Shown here in pieces: positions 1 through 8,078 of a DNA stretch of 42,045 bases. The position numbers and the translations under genes are program-made. The first letter of the stretch is position 1, and each line of letters starts with the position of its first letter. The stretch lies in NCBI GenBank assembly GCA_035479015.1, contig DATIJC010000021.1, forward strand, positions 1 through 42,045. Reading direction: 5' to 3'. Below the pieces are notes generated by a model. It did not search any database. It was not told where the DNA came from and saw only the letters and a program-made list of their open reading frames with translations. This DNA comes from DATIJC01 sp035479015 (GTDB taxonomy: Bacteria > Patescibacteriota > Microgenomatia > UBA1400 > UBA12028).

Positions 1-265
1 TAGGATACAGTCAAACATTACCCCTGAAGTTTTTTTCACCAGCATTGTCGTAAGCCTGCTAGCAGGGGAGCTTGGGTTTATCATTTCATTCTTTCCGATC
101 GGGTTATGGTCAGCTTCACTTTCGATCACGGTGCTGATCTATGTAGTCTATGGGGTTATCCAGAACCTATTTATTGAACGGCTTTTTCCCCGAGTACTGC
201 AAGAATATTCTTGGCTGGCATTCTTCCTGGCGCTGTCATTTTTATTACTAGTTGAATGGAAGTAG
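1..265 (+). CDS. C-terminal part of a multi-spanning membrane protein (partial)
   Basis: An open frame runs in from the left edge (first full codon at base 2) and stops with TAG at 263-265, giving 87 residues. The visible part is strongly hydrophobic: about three membrane segments separated by short charged turns (one turn reads NLFIERLFPR), ending VEWK. No start is seen because the gene is cut by the window. I do not recognise the family. Integral membrane location is inferred from hydrophobicity only. It is followed directly by a GC-rich hairpin and then a long non-coding stretch. Confidence 0.65.
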   Translation, partial: RIQSNITPEVFFTSIVVSLLAGELGFIISFFPIGLWSASLSITVLIYVVYGVIQNLFIERLFPRVLQEYSWLAFFLALSFLLLVEWK

Positions 266-271
266 GGGAGG

Positions 272-309
272 GCCCGCCTGCAACAGCTGACGCTGTAGCG
301 TCTGCGGGC
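272..309. repeat. GC-rich palindromic hairpin after the membrane protein
   Basis: Outer arms GCCCGC (272-277) and GCGGGC (304-309) enclose a second pair, ACAGC (283-287) and GCTGT (292-296). There is no T-run on either side, so a repeat-type palindrome is more likely than an intrinsic terminator. It lies 7 bases after the stop codon of the preceding gene. Confidence 0.5.
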
Positions 310-1216
310 AGGGAAGTCATTCGAAATTCAGGAAAAGCGACATGGTAGTGACTATATCAAACTATAACATTTCACGCACAGATTTCACGAATATTATAAG
401 ACGTTATTTTGTACTCAGATCTGGGAAAGACAATGTGGATAAGTCTAAATGCGACATGAACATAAAAAACCCGAATAGAGGTTTGGAAGCACTGCTGTAA
501 GTAGGTTACTTGTGAAAGTGGTACGTCATCCCTGTGTAGACAGGGATCCAGTCAATAAGTAACTCAATATTGTGTGTTTATTTGTTGCATGGATACCTGC
601 CTTCGCAGGTATGACAGTTAGCTGGGTGGTAGACAAGCCATATAGTCGCACAATATACCTTTTGCGACACTAAACCAAGACACCGGAGAAGAGGTCAAAA
701 ACTCGTTTGTAGTGAGATAGTTAGTAGTTTGTAGTCCACTATCGTTTCCCCTATTGTCCTCAGTCCATTTTTAGATTTCTTACGTCTCCTGATTTTTTTG
801 CTATTTATTAAAATTCGTCTTTTTTCATTTTCCAAAGATTATCCGAATGAGTGGATGCTACAGACAATTGATGGGAAGGTGTGAGGATGAGCTATACTGC
901 TCCCCCCCCTTCTAAGCCCAAATTTTGGCATATACGGGGCCGTTTTCCAGAGGTGATTTTATTCTCATCTTGTGTCGCACAATTGAATGGTGTTACACTC
1001 TGTACTACGTTTGCCCAACCATAATTTTCAAATTTTGTTATATCCGGCAAAAAATACCCAAGACATATCTGGAAAAATATTTTTAGGACATCCCTTGAGA
1101 AAGCAATGATAAATATACTGATATATCAAGAGATTTATTTGATCAATGAAACTAGCACTCATCGGACCCACTTTGCTAATGCCGATAACCTAATACTATA
1201 GGATGCATACTCAAGT
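310..1216. other. Long intergenic region with short repeats, no gene seen
   Basis: No convincing ORF, tRNA or CRISPR array is visible. The stretch contains a composite palindromic repeat (525-616), two copies of TTTGTAGT near 705-745 around an otherwise AT-rich tract, and a possible promoter just before the recombinase gene (TTTGCT 1172-1177, 16 bases, TACTAT 1194-1199), which is a weak match. In a genome this compact, 900 non-coding bases are unusual. Confidence 0.5.
525..616. repeat. Composite inverted repeat of the GTCATCCC/GGGATCCAG family
   Basis: The left unit (525-551) begins GTCATCCCTG and ends CAGGGATCCAG, itself a hairpin. The right unit (590-616) begins TGGATACCTGC and ends GCAGGTATGACA. 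The two ends are inverted copies, separated by about 38 AT-rich bases. The same end sequences recur at 14046-14142 and 21615-21642 and frame the coding repeats in infA, rpsQ and rplC. Confidence 0.7.
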
Positions 1217-2164
1217 ATGAAAGCTGCAACAATTCTCACTCCCCTGCACACACAAATAATGGAATTTTTAGAGCATATCGAAGTTGAACGAAATTTAAGC
1301 CGGCTAACTATCCGGAACTACCGCCACTACTTGTCCAGGTTTGCGGATTGGTTTTCTCAAGATGGGCGACAGGATATCAAAGAATTGGATTTAGAAGGGG
1401 TCAGAAAATACCGGATGTACCTGGCACATTTTACCGACATTCATGAGAAAGGTTTGACTAAACGTACCCAGGGGTACCATGTGATTGCCCTGCGCTCCTT
1501 CTTAAAGTGGCTGATCAAAAATGACTATCCGGTGTTGGCCCCGGAAAAAATAGATTTACCAAAAGCCGAAAGTTACCAAATGCATTTTTTGGATAGAGAT
1601 AAGCTCGCGAGGTTGATGAGCCAACCATTACTTTCTACAGCTGCAGGCCTGCGTGATCGGGCGATGCTAGAAGTATTGTTTAGTACGGGGCTGCGTGTGT
1701 CCGAACTGGTGCGGCTAGACCGCTCTGATGTAGACACGAAGCGGCGTGAGTTTGGAGTGATTGGAAAAGGTCGGCGGGCTCGTGTTGTTTTTCTCTCCGA
1801 GGATGCGGCACATTTTGTTGATCAATATCTGGTGTCACGTTCTGATCCTTGGAAGCCAATGTTTATTCGGATGAATAAAGGCGGGACGACTCCGCTGGAA
1901 TCGGGCTCGGATGACTCTATGCGGTTGACTACCAGGAGCGTCCAACGCATCGTGGAGAAGTATGTCAAAGGTGCCAAGTTGCCTATCAAAATTACCCCAC
2001 ACGGGCTGCGACATTCATTCGCAACTGATCTGCTTCACAATGGTGCTGGACTTCGCGATGTGCAGGAACTCTTGGGCCATAAAAATATTTCGACAACGCA
2101 GATCTATACCCACGTCACGCGCGCTGATTTACGCAGCGTACACGAAAAGTTCCACGGGAAATAA
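1217..2164 (+). CDS. Xer-type tyrosine recombinase
   Basis: A 315-aa site-specific recombinase of the XerC/XerD type. These enzymes resolve chromosome dimers at dif or carry out integrase-like exchanges through a covalent 3'-phosphotyrosine intermediate. An N-terminal SAM-like DNA-binding domain occupies roughly residues 10-105, and the catalytic domain follows. The full catalytic set is visible: Arg160 in the STGLRVSEL motif, Lys184 in GKGRRARV, His262 and Arg265 in HGLRHSFA, His288 in LGHKNIS and Tyr297 in IYTHV. Length is normal for Xer proteins. It stands alone on the plus strand and converges with the next gene, 7 bases away. No transposon ends are seen around it, so a chromosomal Xer role is more likely than a mobile element. 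XerC, XerD and single-recombinase forms cannot be told apart here. Confidence 0.9.
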   Translation: MKAATILTPLHTQIMEFLEHIEVERNLSRLTIRNYRHYLSRFADWFSQDGRQDIKELDLEGVRKYRMYLAHFTDIHEKGLTKRTQGYHVIALRSFLKWLIKNDYPVLAPEKIDLPKAESYQMHFLDRDKLARLMSQPLLSTAAGLRDRAMLEVLFSTGLRVSELVRLDRSDVDTKRREFGVIGKGRRARVVFLSEDAAHFVDQYLVSRSDPWKPMFIRMNKGGTTPLESGSDDSMRLTTRSVQRIVEKYVKGAKLPIKITPHGLRHSFATDLLHNGAGLRDVQELLGHKNISTTQIYTHVTRADLRSVHEKFHGK

Positions 2165-2171
2165 ATACCTT

Positions 2172-2630
2172 CTATGCTCGTCTTTGTCTGTACTGTAGGA
2201 AGTGGGATAAAGTGAACTCACTGGCCTTATGGATCATGAGTATGGGATCTCTTTCTTTACAAAAATCATACACATGTAATGCGCTAACTATTATTTTATC
2301 CTCATACTGGTCTGGTGGGTTTAAGTGCAAAACACTCTGGAGGAGACCAACGCCATAGTAAAGAAAGACAATTCCATTATCATGTGAGCGGGAGCTTTCT
2401 CCGGTGCCTTCTTTTTTGAGGTATGGATTTTGGATTATTTCGCCGAGCAGCGCAAAAAAATCTGGTAGATAGTCCAGACGAAGGATGTTCGAGTGTCTGC
2501 TGGGGTTCTTGGGTCTTATGAGAACCCGTTGTCCCACATCGTTATCCGCACAATACGGAGTAATTTTTTTCCGTTCTTCCCAGGCCTCTTCCTCACTGGG
2601 AAATGGTGAAAAAAGATCCGGTGAACTCAT
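2172..2630 (-). CDS. Hypothetical protein, 152 aa
   Basis: I do not recognise this protein. It is soluble, with an acidic N-terminus (residues 12-22 rich in Glu and Lys), a mixed middle part containing an Arg/Pro segment (VLIRPKNPSRHS) and a helical C-terminal third with aromatic residues. No signal peptide or membrane segment is seen. It is the last gene of the minus-strand run that begins at gyrB and lies about 25 bases after the SIMPL-domain gene. It converges with the recombinase. The ATG at 2630 is the first in frame. Confidence 0.65.
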   Translation of the reverse strand: MSSPDLFSPFPSEEEAWEERKKITPYCADNDVGQRVLIRPKNPSRHSNILRLDYLPDFFALLGEIIQNPYLKKEGTGESSRSHDNGIVFLYYGVGLLQSVLHLNPPDQYEDKIIVSALHVYDFCKERDPILMIHKASEFTLSHFLQYRQRRA

Positions 2631-2654
2631 ATGCCGGGATTATACATCCTCAGA

Positions 2655-3428
2655 TCAAAGTGTCTCGTAGGAAAGTGTGACAGTCATGGAAAAGTTACTA
2701 CTGCCGGGTTCTACGGGAGTGGCTGTAGAGGGAGCTCCTCCGGCCCCTTTGCCTAGAGAGATATCCTGAGCATTCATGAGATATGGCACCGGCCGGGGTA
2801 TTATATTATTGCCTTCGGTCACGTTGACAATTTTCCCTAATTTAAATCCCGCGATCTTGGAGAGCGACTCAGCTTTCTGTTTGGCTTTACCGATGGCAAT
2901 TTGCCGTACAGTGTTTTCCAATTCTTCTTGCTTAGCATCTGAGAAAGTAAAGTTCACTCCCCCGACTTGGTTAGCTCCATCAGCGGTGGCTTTATCGATC
3001 ACCTGTGAGATTTTGGAAAAGTCTTTAATGGTTATCTGCAAATTGGCATTGAGTGAGTAGCCGGTAATTTGTTGGTTGCCCGTTTGGTAATTATAATTTG
3101 GGTAGAGGTTATAGTTGCTCGTTTTAATGTCTGCTTTGTCCACACCCAGAGCTATGACATCTTTGGTGATTGCATCGATGACTTTGTTTCCCTTTTCCTG
3201 TGCGGCCGACACGCTTGTCTCATTGATTTGGATCCCAGCACTTACTTGAGCTCGGTCGGGAACAGCTGTAGTCTCCCCTTCTCCGGTAACGTCAAAAGTT
3301 GATTGCTTGTTTGTCGTCGTTTGCGAAATTGATAACGGAATGGGACCGATCACTTTTGTCACCCCGACAAGTACTACACCTGCTGCCAATGTCCCTAAAA
3401 ATGCTCCGCCAACTTGTTTTGCCATCAT
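2655..3428 (-). CDS. SIMPL (DUF541) domain exported protein
   Basis: A 257-aa protein with an N-terminal hydrophobic segment (signal anchor or signal peptide, about residues 4-25) followed by a SIMPL/DUF541 domain. Family hallmarks are the FDVTGEGETTAVPDRAQVS strand near the start of the domain, the alternating helix-strand pattern, and the conserved stretch of Ala/Lys-rich helix ending in the ITGYSLNANLQITIKD region. SIMPL proteins are usually periplasmic or surface proteins of poorly known function. The ATG at 3428 is preferred over the GTG at 3437 because AAGGGG lies at ribosome-binding distance from it. The C-terminus is Pro/Ser/Gly-rich before a final strand (FSMTVTLSYETL). Confidence 0.85.
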   Translation of the reverse strand: MMAKQVGGAFLGTLAAGVVLVGVTKVIGPIPLSISQTTTNKQSTFDVTGEGETTAVPDRAQVSAGIQINETSVSAAQEKGNKVIDAITKDVIALGVDKADIKTSNYNLYPNYNYQTGNQQITGYSLNANLQITIKDFSKISQVIDKATADGANQVGGVNFTFSDAKQEELENTVRQIAIGKAKQKAESLSKIAGFKLGKIVNVTEGNNIIPRPVPYLMNAQDISLGKGAGGAPSTATPVEPGSSNFSMTVTLSYETL

Positions 3429-3440
3429 ATGTTTCACCCC

Positions 3441-3659
3441 TTATTTATTTTTTCTTGTCTCTATTAGTCCAATAATTAATCTAAATGCAGCCAAAGCAAA
3501 ACACACAAGCGCTGCATCATGCGAATTTTTTGCTAGGTTTGCATTATGTTCAAGCGCCTCGTATATCGAGATGAGTCCTGTTATAAGACCTATGCCCGAA
3601 ATCAAGATTGCATCCAGCTCGTGCTGGCTTGGATCCTCATCGTCAGGATGTCGCGCCAT
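3441..3659 (-). CDS. Small membrane protein, 72 aa
   Basis: The N-terminus is acidic and hydrophilic (MARHPDDEDPSQHELD), followed by two hydrophobic segments at about residues 17-33 and 49-65 and a basic tail (ETRKNK). This suggests a two-pass inner-membrane protein. It ends just before the SIMPL gene and starts about 20 bases after the dockerin gene, so all three are probably co-transcribed. I do not recognise the family. Confidence 0.65.
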   Translation of the reverse strand: MARHPDDEDPSQHELDAILISGIGLITGLISIYEALEHNANLAKNSHDAALVCFALAAFRLIIGLIETRKNK

Positions 3660-3679
3660 ACGGGCTATTTATATCACAT

Positions 3680-4258
3680 TTATTGGCAGGTTTGATTAAA
3701 CACCTTGCCAAGTAATGAGTAGTCGACTAAGTCTACCCCACCGTCTTTATTTATATCTGATTTGGGATTTGATCGATATACGTTTAAAAAATCAGAGACG
3801 AGGATGCTTTCGTCGCTAGTATCTACCACACCATCATTGTTTAGATCAGCATTGCGACAGTCGGCTGAGGTGGGCGTGGGTATAGGTGTGTTGGTCGGTA
3901 TCAATGCGGGTGTGGACGTAGGTGTCGCAGTAGCCATAAGTGTAGGCGCAGGTGTGTTTGTTGTCTCCACTACTTGCGCAATATACGTGTTGGGAACTGT
4001 GGTAGTTGTGGGATTTAAAAACTGATTTACTCGTTGCATGACCGTATTGGGAAGATCGGGAGCTTGACTGGCAGTAGGCTCTCCACCATACGATCCCAGG
4101 CCGGATGTATCAAAGTTTTGTGTTACCGGCGTTTGAGCAGAAATATTTGTCTGTACTTTAGCACGGTTGGCCTGTTTTACTACATACACTGTGCCTGCTG
4201 CAACAGCCAGCACGCCAACACCCACACCGATGACGACAAGTAAGCGAGCAGGAACCAT
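3680..4258 (-). CDS. Membrane-anchored protein with C-terminal dockerin-type domain
   Basis: The 192-aa product has an N-terminal membrane anchor (residues 6-28), a low-complexity Thr/Pro/Ala linker (about 84-131) and a C-terminal dockerin type I-like module. The module shows two EF-hand-like calcium loops, DLNNDGVVDTSDE (138-150) and DINKDGGVDLVDY (168-180), each followed by a short helix. Cys134 and Cys191 bracket the pair and could form a disulfide that clasps the fold. Dockerins bind cohesins or stabilise extracellular proteins, so display on the cell surface is likely. No cohesin gene is seen here. It follows gyrA by 9 bases, probably as part of the same transcript. Confidence 0.8.
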   Translation of the reverse strand: MVPARLLVVIGVGVGVLAVAAGTVYVVKQANRAKVQTNISAQTPVTQNFDTSGLGSYGGEPTASQAPDLPNTVMQRVNQFLNPTTTTVPNTYIAQVVETTNTPAPTLMATATPTSTPALIPTNTPIPTPTSADCRNADLNNDGVVDTSDESILVSDFLNVYRSNPKSDINKDGGVDLVDYSLLGKVFNQTCQ

Positions 4259-4267
4259 TCATTTATT

Positions 4268-6910
4268 CTACACTTCTTCTTCAGAAGTTTTTTTAGTAGT
4301 CGCACACGCAGAAATAGAGTCGCCTTTGTCCATACGCATAAGGATGACACCTTGCGTCGGACGCTTGAGGGCTGGGATATTCTTGAGCGGCAATTTGATC
4401 ACTTGAGCGCTTGTAGTCGTGATGACGACTTCATCAATAGTTTCATCTACGATTTTTGCACATGCGATTTTGCCTGTTTTGGCAGTCACCTCACTCACCT
4501 TGACTCCTTGTCCTGCACGTTTCTGCACCGGATATTCATCAAATTCTGTCTGTTTTCCCATACCGCGCTCAGTAACGACCAGGAGTCTGCGGAAGTTTTT
4601 ACGCCGTTTGTCTTCAGGGATTGTCAGCTTGGGTGAAAAAGTTTCTACACCGACCACGAAGTCACTGTCTTTAAGTTCGACAGCTTTGACTCCTTGCGTG
4701 TCTCGGGCGGATGACTTCACTTCTTTCTCTGGGAAGCGGATGCTCTTACCATCGTGAGTGATCAGCATGATGTGATCATCACCAGTGGTGATGCGTCCGA
4801 AGACTAATTCATCACCTTCCTTCAAAAGGATTGCGATGATACCAGTCGTCCGGATATTTGCGTATTCCAAGAGCTCTGTCTTTTTTACTAAGCCATTTTT
4901 GGTTGCGAGCATAATATAGCGCCCACTTGGAGCCTTTTCATTGAAGGTTAAAATTGCTTGGATTTTTTCCTCAGGGGTAAGGTTGACGAGGTTGACCACT
5001 GCTTGACCCTTCGCAGTGCGGCTGGACTCTGGGAGATCATAGACCTTCATCTTGAAGACCCGGCCCTTATTAGTAAATAACAGCAGACTATCATGGGTGC
5101 TGCAGACCAACAATTCACTTACTGCATCTTCATCTTTGGTGGTCATACCCGAAACACCTTTACCGCCGCGGTGCTGTGACCTATATGCGAGCGGGTTTAA
5201 ACGCTTAATGTATCCAGTTTCTGTGACAGTGACAATGGTGTCCTCTTTAGCGATCAAATCTTCTTCAGTGATCTCACCGAGCTTCCCTTTGTGCACTTTG
5301 GTGCGGCGTTTATCACCAAATGTTTCTATTAACTCGGCAATCTCTGTGCCTATAATGGTCAAGATTTTGGCGGGGTTGGAAAGAATAGAGAGTAGTTCAT
5401 CGATAAGTGCTTTAATCTGTTTATACTCATCCTCAATCTTTTGGCGCTCCAGCGCTGCAAGTTTGCGCAGTTGAAGGTCAAGGATTGCGGTGGCCTGAAT
5501 TGCTGATAATGCAAATTTTTGCATGAGTGAGGCTTTGGCAGTCTCGCTGTCTTTAGATTTGCGGATCGTGTCGATGACATCGTCCAAATTCTTGAGTGCA
5601 ATTAAGAGTCCTTCTAAAATGTGCGCGCGGTCCCGTGCGGCGTGCAGATCAAACTGAGTGCGCCGGACTACGACAGTTTGGCGGTGTTTGACATATTCCA
5701 TCAACACCATCTTCACATTCATGACCATGGGTGTGCCCTCGGCGTTGAGAGCAACCATGTTCATGGGGAAAGTGGTTTGTAGTTCGGTGAGCTTAAACAG
5801 AGAGTTTAGAACTGATTTAGGGCGGGCATCTTTTTTCAAATCGACAGCGATGCGCATACCTTCGCGGTCTGATTCATCGCGCAAGTCAGAAATGCCTACC
5901 AATTTTTTGTCACGGGCAAGTCCAGCAATTTTAGCGACTAACTTCGCTTTGTTTACTTGATAGGGCAGCTCAGTAATGATGATTTGAAATTTCCCTGTCT
6001 TGGTCTCGGCGATTTCTGCTTCACCGCGGATGAGGATCCGTCCGCGCCCGGTGGCATATGCCTCTTTGATTTCTTTAAAATCGTAAATCGTGCCGCCAGT
6101 TGGGAAATCGGGACCAGTGATAAATTCGGTAATGTCATCGATCGTCGCTGTAGAATCAAAGTGTCCGGCGATTTCTTTGGCGTTGCCCTTTTCGATGTCT
6201 AACTGCGCACTGCCACCTGCGGACTGCGTACTAGCATTTCCCAGTTCAATTACTTTCAAAATTGCTTTACATACCTCTACCAAGTTATGCGGTGGAATCT
6301 TCGTAGCCATACCCACAGCGATACCTTCACTTCCCATGAGAAGTAAGTTAGGTAGTCTTCCTGGCAAAACCAATGGTTCTTTCAAGCTGCCATCAAAGTT
6401 ATCACCCAAATCTACGGTTTCTTTTTCAAGGTCAGCGAGTAGTTCTTCAGAAATTTTTGAAAGACGAGCCTCGGTGTAGCGCATGGCGGCTGCACTATCG
6501 CCGTCAATACTACCGAAGTTACCCTGGCCATCTACGAGTTCATAACGCATGGAGAAATCCTGCGCGAGACGTACCATAGCTTCATAGACCGGAGCATCAC
6601 CGTGCGGGTGGAATTTACCCAAGACCTCTCCGACAATACGGGCAGATTTCTTGTATGGAGTATTCCAGCGGATACCCATTTCCTTCATGGCATACAGGAT
6701 TCTGCGGTGCACGGGCTTTAACCCGTCGCGAACGTCAGGCAGAGCACGGGCGACGATGACACTCATGGCATAGTCAAGATATGACTTCTGCATCTCGTCG
6801 ATGATGTTGGTCGGCAACATCCTGCCAAACTCGCTCATAAATGGCGTGCCCGCAACCATTGGTTCTGGGGTTACCGCTTCTTCGACTGGTGGTACTACTT
6901 CATCACTCAT
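4268..6910 (-). CDS. gyrA: DNA gyrase subunit A
   Basis: The 880-aa subunit cuts and rejoins DNA during ATP-driven negative supercoiling. The N-terminal winged-helix region carries the catalytic Tyr145 in AAAMRYTEARL. The six-bladed C-terminal domain carries the gyrase-defining GyrA box as QHRGGKG, which separates it from ParC. Two oddities are visible. Residues about 223-255 form an insertion between the conserved blocks LVEVCKAILKVIE and IDDITEFITGPDFP, and it contains a repeat-encoded segment (ASTQSAGGSAQL). At the positions of E. coli Ser83 and Asp87 the protein has Ala106 and Glu110. The N-terminus is about 20 residues longer than usual, acidic and Pro-rich. It lies four genes downstream of gyrB in the same direction. 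Confidence 0.97.
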   Translation of the reverse strand: MSDEVVPPVEEAVTPEPMVAGTPFMSEFGRMLPTNIIDEMQKSYLDYAMSVIVARALPDVRDGLKPVHRRILYAMKEMGIRWNTPYKKSARIVGEVLGKFHPHGDAPVYEAMVRLAQDFSMRYELVDGQGNFGSIDGDSAAAMRYTEARLSKISEELLADLEKETVDLGDNFDGSLKEPLVLPGRLPNLLLMGSEGIAVGMATKIPPHNLVEVCKAILKVIELGNASTQSAGGSAQLDIEKGNAKEIAGHFDSTATIDDITEFITGPDFPTGGTIYDFKEIKEAYATGRGRILIRGEAEIAETKTGKFQIIITELPYQVNKAKLVAKIAGLARDKKLVGISDLRDESDREGMRIAVDLKKDARPKSVLNSLFKLTELQTTFPMNMVALNAEGTPMVMNVKMVLMEYVKHRQTVVVRRTQFDLHAARDRAHILEGLLIALKNLDDVIDTIRKSKDSETAKASLMQKFALSAIQATAILDLQLRKLAALERQKIEDEYKQIKALIDELLSILSNPAKILTIIGTEIAELIETFGDKRRTKVHKGKLGEITEEDLIAKEDTIVTVTETGYIKRLNPLAYRSQHRGGKGVSGMTTKDEDAVSELLVCSTHDSLLLFTNKGRVFKMKVYDLPESSRTAKGQAVVNLVNLTPEEKIQAILTFNEKAPSGRYIMLATKNGLVKKTELLEYANIRTTGIIAILLKEGDELVFGRITTGDDHIMLITHDGKSIRFPEKEVKSSARDTQGVKAVELKDSDFVVGVETFSPKLTIPEDKRRKNFRRLLVVTERGMGKQTEFDEYPVQKRAGQGVKVSEVTAKTGKIACAKIVDETIDEVVITTTSAQVIKLPLKNIPALKRPTQGVILMRMDKGDSISACATTKKTSEEEV
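6202..6233 (-). repeat. Short coding repeat inside gyrA (TAGTACGCAGT family)
   Basis: The minus strand reads TAGTACGCAGTCCGCAGG followed by TGGCAGTGCGCAG. It matches 10782-10814 in the delta'-like gene with about five mismatches over some 32 bases, in the same orientation and the same reading frame (STQSAGGSAQ against STQYAGASTQ). It consists of imperfect GTACGCA units about 8 bases apart. Confidence 0.7.
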
Positions 6911-6913
6911 ATT

Positions 6914-7246
6914 TTATTTTCTTAAGCTTTTTTCATAGAATCGCTGATAAGCTTTTTTACTCTTCACGCTTTGATTATCGCTTTCTCTGAATTCTCTTTT
7001 TGTAAGCTCGCGAATTGCTCCCTTATGGCCTTGATCTACAACAAGCAGATAAACTAGCGAGTCTGATTCAGCATTCGTAAGAGCAGGCATTTCAGCCTTG
7101 TCTACGGCTGCTATAAATTCAACGTTTGTTAATGCTATCGGACCAGCCTTAAATACTGACAGCAATGCCACTTCAATCGGTACGTCTTCCCTGATGTACT
7201 CAACTTGTGCATGAACCTGATCGGTAACTTCTACGATGATTTCCAT
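6914..7246 (-). CDS. Hypothetical protein, 110 aa, between ppa and gyrA
   Basis: I do not recognise this protein. It is soluble, starts with a beta-like stretch (MEIIVEVTDQVHAQVEYI), continues with an acidic helical middle part that repeats the phrase ALTN (ALTNVEF and ALTNAES), and ends with a basic helical tail (SKKAYQRFYEKSLRK). It starts 2 bases after the ppa stop codon and ends 3 bases before gyrA, so it should be co-translated with them. It is one of the single unknown genes placed between housekeeping genes in this window. Confidence 0.75.
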   Translation of the reverse strand: MEIIVEVTDQVHAQVEYIREDVPIEVALLSVFKAGPIALTNVEFIAAVDKAEMPALTNAESDSLVYLLVVDQGHKGAIRELTKREFRESDNQSVKSKKAYQRFYEKSLRK

Positions 7247-7248
7247 AT

Positions 7249-7833
7249 TTATTTACAATCGCATGCACCGTCGCAGCAACAGCCGCGATCATCGCACTTG
7301 CATGACTCGCCTTCACAATCGCCGCAATCACACTCACATTCTTTGGCAAATTTGGCAGCTGACTCTTCTACTTCTTTCTCGGCAACTTTGCGGTCCTTAA
7401 AGGCCTGAACTTTTACCCACTTGCCGGGTTCTAATTGCTTATATGTTTCAAAGAAGTGTTTGATCTTGTTGAGCATCGGCTCTGGGACATCTTTAATATC
7501 TTCATAGACACCAAAGATAGGATCCACTTTCTTGTCCGGTACGGCGATGACTTTCCAGTCCACACCCTCCTCATCTTCCATCTCCAGGACGCCGATCACG
7601 TGACCTTTGATACCTGTTCCTGCACTTACCTTCTTGCTAGCAAGAACCAAGACATCGACAGGATCGCCATCTTTACCTTTAGTACCGATGATGTAGCCGT
7701 AATTAGCGGGATAGCCCATAGACGTGTAGAGGAAGCGGTCAGCCATCAGCATCCCCGTCTCTTCGTCTACTTCGTATTTGACATCTGATCCTTCTGGGAT
7801 CTCGATAAAGAACAACATTTTTTTCATGTCCAT
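7249..7833 (-). CDS. ppa: Inorganic pyrophosphatase, family I, with Cys-rich C-terminal tail
   Basis: It hydrolyses pyrophosphate to phosphate in the cytoplasm, pulling biosynthetic reactions forward. Residues 8-160 match soluble family I enzymes closely: YPANYGYI, the metal-binding signature DGDPVDVLV (Asp55, Asp57, Asp60) and HFFETYKQLEPGKWVKV. After residue 165, where the bacterial enzyme normally ends, there is a 29-residue tail with 11 cysteines (166, 168, 170, 173, 178, 180, 185-187, 191, 193) spaced by Asp, Glu and Gly, like a small metallothionein. The reading frame through the tail is clean to TAA. The start at 7833 has AAAGGAG five bases upstream. The tail could bind zinc, copper or iron, but this is inference. 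Confidence 0.95.
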   Translation of the reverse strand: MDMKKMLFFIEIPEGSDVKYEVDEETGMLMADRFLYTSMGYPANYGYIIGTKGKDGDPVDVLVLASKKVSAGTGIKGHVIGVLEMEDEEGVDWKVIAVPDKKVDPIFGVYEDIKDVPEPMLNKIKHFFETYKQLEPGKWVKVQAFKDRKVAEKEVEESAAKFAKECECDCGDCEGESCKCDDRGCCCDGACDCK

Positions 7834-7847
7834 ACGGGCTCCTTTAT

Positions 7848-8072
7848 TTATTGCCTTATCTTATCCACAATTCTTTCTGTAAAGTAATGAATTTGTGCCA
7901 ACGCAAGTGATACATCTACCTCTTTCAAATCTTCAAAAGTTTCACTTAGTAGATTCTCTGTAACCCTAGCTGTAGCTTCCCAACGCTCCTTATCGATTTG
8001 GCGAACGTCATAGACGTCTGCTAACCGTTGGATTTCTGGTACTATCTTTGTTTCAAATTCTTCTTTAGTCAT
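7848..8072 (-). CDS. Hypothetical protein, 74 aa, between gyrB and ppa
   Basis: The small protein is predicted to be entirely helical, acidic and soluble, with an amphipathic heptad-like pattern (FEDLKEVDVSLALAQIHYFTERIVDKI). No cysteine, signal or membrane segment is seen. It starts 6 bases after gyrB and ends about 14 bases before ppa. GatC was considered because of its size, but the GatC signature is not present. Its function is unknown. Confidence 0.7.
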   Translation of the reverse strand: MTKEEFETKIVPEIQRLADVYDVRQIDKERWEATARVTENLLSETFEDLKEVDVSLALAQIHYFTERIVDKIRQ

Positions 8073-8078
8073 AAGTTC

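Noticed and set aside
1000..1216. dif site next to the recombinase
   Set aside because: No sequence with two recognisable 11-base Xer arms could be identified by eye.
266..1216. tRNA genes or CRISPR array in the non-coding stretch
   Set aside because: No TTCGA T-loop with a matching acceptor stem and no regularly spaced repeats were found.
7848..8072. GatC (amidotransferase subunit C)
   Set aside because: Size and helical content fit, but the conserved GatC motif is missing and no gatA/gatB are nearby.
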